Source: Saccharomycopsis fibuligera x Saccharomycopsis cf. fibuligera
Taxonomy: Eukaryota; Ascomycota; Saccharomycetes; Ascoideales; Saccharomycopsidaceae
NCBI GenBank assembly: GCA_001936135.1
Contig: CP012809.1
Location: 4,451,501 to 4,515,500, forward strand
Length of the DNA stretch: 64,000 nucleotides
Direction of reading: 5' to 3'
This document shows, piece by piece, positions 1 through 9,174 of the stretch. The position numbers and the translations under genes are program-made. Positions within the stretch are counted from its first letter, which is position 1. Each line of letters starts with the position of its first letter. The notes below the pieces were generated by a model. That model did no database searches, was not told where the DNA came from, and worked only from the letters and a program-made list of their open reading frames with translations.

Positions 1-240
1 TTAGTGTTTAGTTCATTCATTTCTGTTTTTATAAGCTTTTACCATAGTACATAGTTCATGCTGGCAAGTGTCAGCTAATTTTACTGAAATGGCAATCATT
101 ATTTCTTCATTGTTTCTTTTGTTCTACTCATATTGCCTAGATATATATAAAATAAAAAAACGAACTTTTGTAACATGTAATAAATGTGCAAATATCTTCA
201 AAAAATAGAGTAAATTTATAAATAGATTTTTAGACCAGAA

Positions 241-1184
241 TTAGCATTTTCTGGTTTTGCGCTTTCTAGGAGTGGATTCAACTCCCGACAGCTTATGGTT
301 CTCAGCTTTGTCCTCAAATATTTCTCCATACAATTTTTTATCGAGGTTTGTAACTCCACTCTCAGAAGACCCTGGGCTATATTTTGTGGCATCGGCGCTT
401 TCTTTTAGCACTTTCTTTGCCTTCTCTTGGAGCTCGGGAGTTATTATCTCTTCAGAAGGATCTTGCAAGTAAAGTTGAATGCACAAATACGTCACTCGTC
501 TTGCCTGTAACTCAAACAGTTCGTCTGGAGATGGAGAGGTTGAAAAATCTGCTTCTTCAAAAGTATCATCTGCAACTGCAGGATAACAGTTTATCGACCA
601 TATCTCATCACTAACATGATATAGAGGAATGGTGTCAATCCAGTTGGTTACCTTTTCTTTATGAGGCATATGTGGAGCTATTCTTGGATTAAAGCTTTCC
701 GGAAAGGTGAATGTGGTGGTATTCTGATTGTACTTGAAGGGACTAGTTTCAAACGATGGATCAATACCTGCCATTCTCATGTAGTCTGTATGAATTATGC
801 CTGGACTAGAAGCGTGATTATTGTTCGTTATCATATCCTCGTATAATGCAGTAGCCGTCTTGAACTGTGTTGGTGTGTCAGGGTATCTTCCAAATCTTAT
901 AAATGCATTTTTAGAACTTTGTGGCTGAAATGGCTGAAGTTGGACATTGCTTCTGATTGAAGTGTTGTTGATCAAGTAACTCTGTCTCGCAGGAGAGGCA
1001 TAAGGAGTATGTTCAGGGGAAACCATCACCATATACGGCTGAGTAGGATCATTATACTGATGTCTGTTAGGTAAAGGTGATGAATACTAAGGAACGTGAA
1101 CTGTTAGATATATTTTTTTCTTTTTTTATATATTTGCTGGGAATGTTTTTATATACTTACAATAGTTTCTCCCAAGCCCTCCAT
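241..1184 (-). CDS. Spliced hypothetical protein, 289 aa
   Basis: I do not recognise the family. Exon 1 is 1184-1161 (eight codons, beginning MEGLGETI). A 74-nt intron follows (1160-1087) with a GTAAGT donor, a CTAAC branch-like motif and a TTAG acceptor, then exon 2 runs 1086-241. The join keeps frame and adds 26 residues ahead of the first ATG of the long open frame. The protein is rich in P, S, T and N, lacks a signal peptide or membrane segment, and ends in a basic tail (TPRKRKTRKC) that could be a nuclear localisation signal. The most structured part looks like residues 185-245, where a segment beginning DELFELQARR suggests an alpha helix. It is divergent from MSM1, with 393 bp between the two start codons. 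The coding call is good; function is unknown. Confidence 0.75.
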
Positions 1185-1577
1185 ATCTGCGAAGCTCGAT
1201 GATCAATCAACAATTATCGAGAAAGCTTAGCCAGGAAAGAGAGTAAGCAATCAAGAACCACAGTTCGCAAGAGAAAAAAAAAACAAAAGACAAGGCCTGT
1301 GTTTGTCGAAGCCAGCCACAATGCCAGTGCCCGTATCATAGACCAACAACCCCACAAAAAACAAAACCAACAGCATCTAACATTTGTCACAAAAGCCGTG
1401 GTTTATGCATGATGAGGTATGCTAACCGGTTAGGTGCGCATGGCTGCTTCGTTTGATTGTTTTTCACGAATCAAGCTGATGAAACCAGAAGAAATCTGGC
1501 GATCCTGAAAATTGGAGTGAGTTACTATAAGATGGATATATACAGATTTACAAAAAACCAATAATGCTCATTACAAA
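1185..1577. other. Divergent promoter region, orphan gene / MSM1
   Basis: A 393-bp intergenic stretch between two divergent starts. It holds short A-runs and AT-rich sequence; no RNA gene or repeat was recognised. Confidence 0.6.
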
Positions 1578-3383
1578 ATGAGGACGCCTTTGAAAACTCA
1601 AATGCTGGCAAGCTCCTTACTCCGCAGATGCTTATCGACACAACGCCCTGCGACGGTTCTTAAAAAGCCATTTTACATAACAACACCGATATTTTATGTC
1701 AATGCAGGTATGTGATTTCTGATATTTTCAAATTAAAAGAGCATAACCGAGGTAAACTAACATCGTGTTTTCCTCATAGCACCGCATTTGGGCCATTTAT
1801 ATTCAATGTTACTATGTGATGTCAGAAATCGCTGGGAGACTTTGAATCAAAGACCATCACTATTCACAACTGGGACCGATGAGCATGGATTGAAAGTTCA
1901 AGCAGCAGCAGAAAAAAATAATAAAGATCCAAAAGAGTTTGTTGATGCTTTGGCCTTAACTTTCAAAGACCTCGCTAAGTTGGCTAATGTAAAATATGAT
2001 AGATTTATAAGAACTACAGACTCGGATCATTTGAGGGCTGTTGAGGAATTTTGGAATCAAGTCAAGAAAAATGGTTATATTTACGAGGGTGAGCATAGTG
2101 GATGGTACTCTGTCTCAGATGAAACTTTCTATCCAGAGACACAAATCACTGAGATTGTGGATCCAAAGACAAACCAAAAGAAGATGGTTTCAAAGGAAAC
2201 AGGAACTGAAGTAACCTTTCAAAAGGAGAAAAATTACTTTTTCAAAATGTCAATGTTTTATAACGATTTGATGAAGCTTTTGCATGAGAAAGAAGATTTT
2301 ATTTTACCAAGATCAAAGCAAGTAGAATTGATTAAAGAATTACAATCTAATGGAAAGTTGGATGATTTGAGTATATCTAGACCTTCATCTCGTCTTAAGT
2401 GGGGAATTCCTGTTCCAGGTGACAATACACAGACAATATATGTGTGGTTTGATGCGTTAATAAACTATATCACAAGTTCTGGCTTCCCTTGGAGAAACGC
2501 TACAGAGCATGATGATATTATACATCCGCCTGAATCAAGCCCTTGGCCAGCTACACATTTGTTAGGAAAAGACATTGTTAGATTTCATGGTATTTACTGG
2601 CCTTGTTTTCTCATGGCTGCTGGTATTCGGGTACCAAAGCAACTTGTCGTTCATGGGCATTGGCTCTGTGAGGGTACAAAAATGAGTAAATCTGTCGGCA
2701 ACGTAGTTGATCCAATATTGATGGCTAATTACTACGGTACTGACCCATTAAGGTTTTTCCTTTGTGAAAATTCAGTGTTGGAAGGTGATGGCGATTTCAG
2801 TGAAGAGAGGCTTTTTTTCACTAGAAATAACATAATGAGCAAAATTGCAAACTTGATTATGAGATGTTGTGGCCCTAAATTCAGTGTCGAAAGAGCTGTT
2901 ACTAATTACAATAAAGGGGCTTTTAATGACAAATCATTTTTGAATGGATTTGATGCAGATAAAGAAATTGATACCAAGTACAAGGCCTTAGTGAATGACA
3001 TGAATGCTTTGCACAGTAAAGTTGAGAATCACATAGAAAAGTATGAAACGGTTCACGCTATAAATGAAATCTGGAATGTTATAAACCAAGCAAATCAGTT
3101 GTTCCAATTTGCTGAGCCATGGACTTTAAAGGCCTCTGAAAATGAAGATGATTTAATCAAGCAAGATGCTATTATATTTGCCTCAATTGAAGCAGCTAGA
3201 ATATCTTCTATTTTATTGCAACCCATTATGCCGGAACTTTCCAATGCTTTCCTTAATCGTTTCAACGTTGATCTGAGCAAAAGACATGCGGAATTTGCCA
3301 AGTTTGCAGCGGATACAAAATATGGTGAAGGTGTCAACAAGAGTGGTGATGCACCAATGAAAAAATTGAAAAAAAGAGTTTAA
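1578..3383 (+). CDS. MSM1: Mitochondrial methionyl-tRNA synthetase
   Basis: Charges mitochondrial tRNA-Met with methionine (class I synthetase). Exon 1 is 1578-1707, the intron 1708-1779 (GTATGT donor, AACTAAC branch, ATAG acceptor) and exon 2 1780-3383. The splice restores the family motif ITTPIFYVNAAPHLGH, which contains the HIGH-like signature. KMSKS is seen in CEGTKMSKSVGN, and the anticodon-binding helical domain follows. Length is 577 aa, close to about 575 in baker's yeast. Two in-frame ATGs exist (1578 and 1602); the second gives a cleaner basic, Ser-rich mitochondrial presequence. The second codon after the 1602 ATG is CTG, probably read as Ser here. The family call is firm; the exact start is not. 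Confidence 0.95.
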
Positions 3384-3746
3384 AATTGAGAAATTTGCTA
3401 AAAAGAGAATAATTTAAAATAAAGCTATAGAATATGTACATAGTATGGTGATGAGTTTACGTGGTAACCCCGAATAAAATTCATGAAAACAAAACTACAG
3501 TAAAGACAAATAGTAAACAAATGAATTTAAAGTATTATAACATGTACAAGAATTGGATAAAATTTTCCAAACAAAGCAACAATTCCACGTTTAAACACAT
3601 GCAATAACGCTATATCGTAGTTCCCGATTTCTGCTTTCGTAAATATATATAACCGGTATCTTTTCTACTATGAAGGCCACTGAATTCGACCAATAAGCAT
3701 TTTGACAACTGTCTTTGAATAGTTAGAATTACGCCTTCATTAACAA
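3384..3746. other. Convergent intergenic MSM1 / YAH1
   Basis: A 363-bp AT-rich stretch holding the two 3' ends. No further gene or repeat seen. Confidence 0.6.
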
Positions 3747-4570
3747 CTAGTTGTTGAAATCCTTAGTTTGCAAGTTTCTAGTCATTGCTGGCAAAGCGAC
3801 TCTAATGCCGTCAATTTCTTTGCTCATTTTTATCTGACAACCCAATCTAGATGTTTCAGTCAAACCGAAGGCTAAGTCCAACATGTCGTTTTCATCATCA
3901 TCTGGCTCTGGGATGGAATCGTAAAAATCTGGATCAACAATGACATGGCAGGTAGAGCAGGCACAAGACCCGCCACAAGCACCCTCCATGTCGAGGTTAT
4001 TTGCTTGAGCAATGTCAAGAAGTGAGTCCCCCTCAGCGACTTCGTATGTAAACTGTTCGCCTTCTTTTGTAATAAATGTGACATGTAATCTATGCAGGAA
4101 GTTAGTATTAAACAGTAAAAATGAAAGGGTTCAGTTTGCAAGCTATTCGCCACAAAGTCCAAAATGAATAGAGCGCTGCTAGCCCAAAAAAGCCGAACCA
4201 TTCAAAAAGAGATAAAACGAACTTACTCTTCACCAGGCTTTGGCTTGTGCACATGGCCATGCATATTGGCAGCAGTACTAGAGAATGATCTCTTACTTGC
4301 GAAAGCTTTCTGCTTAGCATTGGCAGTATTGAACATTGGCAATTTATGTTGCTGGAAAGTATGTATTTTAGACTTAACAGTACCCATTATATCGTTGCTA
4401 ATATTTGCGCTGTTTGAAATGTTGGTAGTTCTGGAAGTGCTAATGAGTCTTTTGCGATATTGGTGATTCACATTGGCCATCATCGGATTCAAGCCGCTGT
4501 GGCATCTAAGGGCGGAAGAGTTGATGCTTCGTAGAGTAGCATGCTTGAGCAGGAGAACGTTATGCGACAT
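3747..4570 (-). CDS. YAH1: Mitochondrial [2Fe-2S] ferredoxin (adrenodoxin type)
   Basis: Electron carrier of the mitochondrial matrix, needed for Fe-S cluster synthesis and for heme A and coenzyme Q synthesis in yeasts. Exon 1 is 4570-4227, the intron 4226-4090 (GTAAGT donor, TACTAAC branch, CATAG acceptor) and exon 2 4089-3747. Joining restores KPGEELHVTFITKEG, the start of the ferredoxin fold. The cluster ligands are in GACGGSCACSTCH, plus the later Cys in RLGCQIKM. The C-terminal half is nearly the same as baker's yeast Yah1. Length is 228 aa against about 172, because the presequence is long and rich in S, N and basic residues. The start is the first ATG of the frame (MSHNVLL). Confidence 0.96.
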
Positions 4571-5127
4571 ATTCAAAAAAGGACAAGCAAGGAGAGGCCA
4601 AAAATTCTAATATGAAAAGTTCAGAATGCTACCGAAGCTGACTATATTCACCACTTGACTGACTGCCTTCGGTATATTTTTCTATTATTTCTATTATTCT
4701 TATTTTTTTATTTTTTTATTTTTTCAAAAATTTTGTTTATCGCCGCCGCAGTCCGAAACTAGCCAATCTCCGACAAAGTCACGAGCAGGAGAACAAATCG
4801 CGGGACCCAAATTACAAAGCAAAGGTACAAAGACAAGTACTTGAAAAGTAACAGTAATAATAATAAGGTTGATATATTAAGTAAAGGGAATATAAAGAGT
4901 AAATAAATAAATAAATAAAGAAATAAAGAAATAGTTAAAAATGAACAGTCAATGAAGGCAGAGTGCTTACTAAGAGGTCGGCACATAGTAAAGAATTGAA
5001 GCAAATATTGATAAATATCATGGAAAGATAGAATTGAAGATGAAAGTTAGTTGCATTTAAACACAGAGAGAAGGTTTTTTTTTCGAGTAGTTTTTCCGGA
5101 AACCAAAGTTAAAAATTCCTAGCAAAA
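4571..5127. other. Intergenic, upstream of YAH1
   Basis: AT-rich, with T-runs and a short TAAA repeat around 4900-4930. It is the YAH1 promoter and the 3' region of the peptide-precursor gene. No further gene seen. Confidence 0.6.
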
Positions 5128-5670
5128 CTATTCAGATTTTGTCCAGTTGAATCCAAAAAGACCTCTTTTGTCTAATTCTTCAGACTCAATTTCTCTCTTG
5201 GTCCAGTTGAATCCGAAAAGACCTCTTTTGTCTAATTCTTCAGACTCAATTTCTCTTTTGGTCCAGTTGAATCCGAAAAGACCTCTTTTGTCTAATTCTT
5301 CAGACTCTGCCTCTCTCTTGGTCCAGTTGAATCCAAAAAGACCTCTTTCTTCCAACGTGGCATTTTTGTTATGAATTGGGATATACAGATGGGCGTTGTT
5401 TGGTAAAGCAAAAGCAGCCTGATCTTTGGTTGTGGTTGGAGTGGCGACATCAAAAGTTGTTGCAGCACTGGCAAAAATTGCAGCCAGGGTATTTGATGCA
5501 TTGGTAGAATTGTAATTGGCAGGGGCAGTGGCAGTAGCAGGTGCAGTGCTGGAATGTCCGAAAATCCAGTCAAATAAGCCCCGTTTTTCAACTAGTTCTT
5601 CTGGAACAGGAGCAGCTTCGCATGCCATGGCATACAAAGATGCAAAAGTAACAAATGTGGAAAACTTCAT
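5128..5670 (-). CDS. Secreted Kex2-processed repeat peptide precursor, 180 aa
   Basis: I recognise the architecture but not the family. Residues 1-19 form a signal peptide (MKFSTFVTFASLYAMACEA). A first dibasic site follows (VEKR) with GLFDWIFG behind it, then a Ser/Thr/Ala-rich pro-region with N-glycosylation sequons. Next come four copies of the octapeptide GLFGFNWT. The copies are separated by KR-E(A/I)ESEELD-KR, a 20-residue period; the last copy ends KSE. The first copy is preceded by ER rather than KR. The pro-region segment ALPNN...NKNATLE recalls alpha-factor pro-regions, so a mating-pheromone-like or other signalling peptide is plausible. It also fits the class of KEX2-processed repeat proteins in fungi. 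A TATA-like motif lies about 150 bp upstream. The coding call is strong; the role is inferred. Confidence 0.85.
   Translation of the reverse strand: MKFSTFVTFASLYAMACEAAPVPEELVEKRGLFDWIFGHSSTAPATATAPANYNSTNASNTLAAIFASAATTFDVATPTTTKDQAAFALPNNAHLYIPIHNKNATLEERGLFGFNWTKREAESEELDKRGLFGFNWTKREIESEELDKRGLFGFNWTKREIESEELDKRGLFGFNWTKSE
5140..5350. repeat. 60-bp coding tandem repeat, about 3.5 copies
   Basis: The DNA of the precursor gene repeats with an exact 60-bp period. Copies differ at only a few positions, for example tctctcttgg versus tctcttttgg and aatccaaaaag versus aatccgaaaag. The near-identity suggests recent expansion or homogenisation, and copy number may vary between strains. Confidence 0.95.
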
Positions 5671-5816
5671 TGTAGGTCTTTAAGCTTAGTGTTAATGTTG
5701 ATATTGGTAGGGATCAAACAGAGTAGAAAGAAAAGTAGATTAGCTTTGTCAAAGAAAAAGCTGCTTGTAGTATGTTTAATTCATATCAACTTTCAAATTG
5801 AGAAAACAGCAACTTT

Positions 5817-5830
5817 TCTATTTATATACA
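5817..5830 (-). promoter_or_regulatory. TATA-like box of the peptide-precursor gene
   Basis: On the minus strand the sequence reads TGTATATAAATAG, about 150 bp upstream of the start codon at 5670. Position and sequence fit a yeast TATA box; this is inference only. Confidence 0.4.
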
Positions 5831-6320
5831 TCTCTTCCGCTGACACTTTTGAAGTGCTTATCATTGTTTCTAGAGTTTCACTATACTTATGTAGATTGTG
5901 GTAGCAAAACAATAGTTGTATTTTAAAATATCAAATACCATCAGATGCATGCTCGGCGAATTATGCGGAAGTTTGCATTAACATACAGAGAACGGCGACA
6001 ATGCATAGGAATGTTCAAAGAATCCAACATCTGTTGTGATCTTTACCTAGCGGCTATAATTAGCAACAAGGCTGTATTTCAAGAAAACATATTATTGAAA
6101 TCGTTTGGCGTTGTTCCTTTTACTGTGTATTTTTATAGTCTGCAGACTAGAATTCATTTGACAATGTCAATTGCTTTCTTGCAACGACTCTTACTGCGGT
6201 GACTTAATGGACCTAAAAAATTTCGCAATAAACACCCTCCTTGCTTTAAGCCAAAAGTTACAATTAACAGATTTTTCAAAATTTTGGTTTTAAAAGCCAA
6301 AAAAAACTACGAAGTTCCCT

Positions 6321-6358
<38 letters not shown>

Positions 6359-6574
6359 CAGGTTTTCAGGTGTGAATATATGTACACTTCAGACATATCG
6401 TACCCTTTCTCTTTCTCTTGGTAAAGGTAATTAGCAAACCGTATATACAGAGATCTTTAACAAGATATTTAGACTCATGCTGTCAAGTTTAGATAGGATT
6501 TTGCACACTAGGTTGGCGCAGGCAGATACTAATCAAGTTACGCAACTCCGATACCATTGACGATGCTCCGCTCC

Positions 6575-6605
6575 ATGCATGATCTTATTTAGGTTGATCA
6601 TGCAT
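6575..6605. repeat. Short perfect inverted repeat
   Basis: Arms ATGCATGATC and GATCATGCAT lie 11 nt apart. It could be a hairpin, a dimeric protein site or chance. It lies about 900 bp upstream of the peptide precursor start. Confidence 0.7.
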
Positions 6606-6990
6606 TCACCTCTTTTTGATCCCTTTCAATGGAAAAGGCTTTCGCAAGTTTAGTAACTCTTATAACTTACTAAATTTGCTGGTGGATATATCATTAATGT
6701 TGACCCATTCCATGCGGCCTATTGTGTTGGTCAGACGTATTTGACAAGTGCCACAATTCATGATCGACTAAAATTATATGAATTGCTGAAAGATACACGT
6801 AAATTGAAGAATTCCACACACAAAACAATGACAAGGACTACTTCTTTCACCATTTACATGTATACAAGGCTCATATCAGAAAAAGATTTTACGTATCAAA
6901 ACATTGTTTCATTTCATACATAATTCTAGAACTACCCATTAAAGAGACATAAAAATGCTAGCTGAGAATCATTGACCATCTAAATATAAA

Positions 6991-8487
6991 CTAAGCCACC
7001 TTTACAATCTGTGCTTCTAAAGTTTTAACATCTAGTAAAAGTATCTCACCCGTCTCGCTAAACTTCGGCACCGACAACACTCTAACTTGAACCTTTTTGT
7101 TGTCTTCGGCAGTTGTTAAATCAATCAATCTGGACTCAAATCCGGGCTGATTTCCGGCAAAGTAGACATGTGGTGTCTCTGTCAACGTGAATGGATCCTT
7201 GTCCTTGAAAGGATACGTCCAAAGGGTGTCAGGTGCTGAGGGGATAATGTTTTGCCACTTTATGGTAGCTTCTAAAATATCTGCATGTAATTTTATCTGT
7301 TTCAACTTCTCGTCGCCCTCCAGAATTTCTAAACCCTCAGCCGAAGACAAAGACGACAGCAGCTGGTTAGAGTTTTCAAATTTGTAATAAGGAATAGTGT
7401 ATTTTAACATATCGTTGATGTTTTGTCCTCCGCTACCTAGAAATCTTGTGCCATCAATTTCAAACCAGCTTGGATTTGTCAAAGATCTAAAATTTATATT
7501 TTGCGGATTATCACTATTGTTTACCAAATACTTCTTATTTTTTTTGAAAAAAGCAGAATGAAGAGGCTGTTGGGGAAATATAGCTTCTGCTGGATCCGTC
7601 TCCCCTGGAAGAATATCAACAGAGATACTTGAAAGTAATTCATTAATAAATGTATCAATAATTGACATTGCTTTGGAGTTATACTTTGATTTAGTTTTAG
7701 TACCATAAAATTTCTGTCCATCTTTTTCGTGTGTCATGGCCAATGTCTTTGTTGAATTGCCTGCAATTATAAGCCTACTTATCTGCTTGGAAAAGTCGCC
7801 AACTTGGCTGTTACCTAACTCTCCCAACAAAAACTCCTTTAACAACTCGAGCCGTATTGGATTGAAGCTATCTGGGTCAATTTCCAAACCTGAGATTATG
7901 GCAATTTTATTATTTGGTAAAGAAGATAATGGCCGCTCAATCTGTTGTGATACCCCCGGGTATATCACATCAAGCACTTTGAACAGACCTGCCTCGATTT
8001 CAATTCCTAATACACCTATAACATTACCTGTTACAAAGATCGAATTCTTGATCAAGTCGCCATCAAGCTGCACTCTGCCGCTCTCATCTTCAAGCATCAA
8101 CAAGTCACTATCAGGATCTGAATAACTTGGTTTTGACGGAGGAGGAACCCCGTAGGCTCCAATAGCCACATCATCAAGAATGTTTGGCTTGTACTGCATT
8201 TCACAGTAAGTGAGCCCTATAACCCAGCACGGCTCATTATTTTTTATGTCAAGCACTTTTTCAGTATGATACACTTGGACCCCGTTTATTTTTTTATGGT
8301 CCCATTTCTTGTTTGCATATTCAAACACCCTTGGCCTAAGGTTATTGAGACGATTCAGATAAATATGAAAAAATTGGTTATGGAAGCTCCGGTTCTGGTA
8401 ACTGATACGGAACTCATCATGTTTCTTGTATTTGAGAGGTACTTCTGATTTGTGACGCACAAGGCCACTATTCTCTGAGGTCGTCAT
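6991..8487 (-). CDS. POL31: DNA polymerase delta small subunit (B subunit)
   Basis: Essential non-catalytic subunit linking the Pol3 catalytic subunit to Pol32; also shared with polymerase zeta in yeast. 498 aa against about 487 in baker's yeast. Seen in order: an N-terminal region with FRISYQNRSFHNQFFHIYLNRL, an OB-fold region, then the inactive phosphoesterase core typical of B subunits (KIAIISGLEIDP, ISRLIIAGNS, LHSAFF and a late PHVYFAGNQPGF). There is no intron. The start at 8487 is an ATG (MTTSENSG). An ACGCGAAAA element about 110 bp upstream fits G1/S control of replication genes. Confidence 0.94.
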   Translation of the reverse strand: MTTSENSGLVRHKSEVPLKYKKHDEFRISYQNRSFHNQFFHIYLNRLNNLRPRVFEYANKKWDHKKINGVQVYHTEKVLDIKNNEPCWVIGLTYCEMQYKPNILDDVAIGAYGVPPPSKPSYSDPDSDLLMLEDESGRVQLDGDLIKNSIFVTGNVIGVLGIEIEAGLFKVLDVIYPGVSQQIERPLSSLPNNKIAIISGLEIDPDSFNPIRLELLKEFLLGELGNSQVGDFSKQISRLIIAGNSTKTLAMTHEKDGQKFYGTKTKSKYNSKAMSIIDTFINELLSSISVDILPGETDPAEAIFPQQPLHSAFFKKNKKYLVNNSDNPQNINFRSLTNPSWFEIDGTRFLGSGGQNINDMLKYTIPYYKFENSNQLLSSLSSAEGLEILEGDEKLKQIKLHADILEATIKWQNIIPSAPDTLWTYPFKDKDPFTLTETPHVYFAGNQPGFESRLIDLTTAEDNKKVQVRVLSVPKFSETGEILLLDVKTLEAQIVKVA

Positions 8488-9174
8488 GCTAGCTATTTGG
8501 GCAAATGAGCTTATACTAGTAATTGAGGTTAAAAACTTGCAAAGAGACTATGGCCTGTTAAATACCTTGTCAGGAAATATTTTTTATGATTTTGGAGAAC
8601 GCGAAAACTATATGATTTACTTTATATAAAAAAAAAAAAAAAAAAAATATATTTTTTGCGTACTGACAGAAAGCGCGTTGGTAAGCGCCCTTACACCTCA
8701 TTCCACCCTTACATCTCCTTTCTGGCACTTTTTCCTAAAGCAGGACTGAGCCAAGCTTCTTCTCCGACTACATTTACAACGTTTTTTTTACATATCTTCT
8801 ACTATTTCTTCTACAAAACCAAAACATAGTAATATATAAAAATGTATCATAAGAGTATTCAAGGTTTAACTCACGGCTTTTTTTTCTAAAAAAAAAAAAA
8901 AATAAAAATAAATATGTATATATAAATAACACCAGAGCAAATAGCAGAAAAAAAAAAAAAAGATAGACACCAAAACCCTCAGCACAAACTGGTAATCTGA
9001 AAATGGAAACGAACTAACAGCAAATCAAAATCTGAAAACGAAAAACATAAAAAGTTACTGAATGTAGGAAAGCGCCGCAATCAGCATAATATCAATATCA
9101 AGATGATGAAAAAAATTAAAAAAAGCAAGCAAAGCAATGGAAAAAGAATATAAAAAAAGGAAGTTGAAATGTGC
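8488..9174. other. Intergenic, POL31 promoter / permease 3' region
   Basis: Several A-runs (near 8630-8647, 8888-8902 and 8949-8962) and AT-rich sequence. The only regulatory motif noted is ACGCGAAAA at 8599-8607. Confidence 0.6.
8599..8607 (+). promoter_or_regulatory. MCB/SCB-like cell-cycle element upstream of POL31
   Basis: ACGCGAAAA lies about 112 bp upstream of the POL31 start. It combines the MCB core ACGCG with the SCB core CGCGAAA. Replication genes in yeasts are commonly driven by MBF/SBF. A single site is weak evidence. Confidence 0.4.

Larger units (their letters stand above)
5671..6990. other. Intergenic, peptide precursor / POL31
   Basis: 1.3 kb without a credible gene. It holds a 33-nt T-run (6322-6354) and a perfect 10-bp inverted repeat with an 11-nt loop (6575-6584 / 6596-6605, ATGCATGATC arms). 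The rest is AT-rich, presumably the precursor promoter and the POL31 3' region. Confidence 0.6.

Noticed and set aside
5945-6202. 85-codon open frame
   Set aside because: No family resemblance, unlike codon usage of neighbours, lies in a promoter region.
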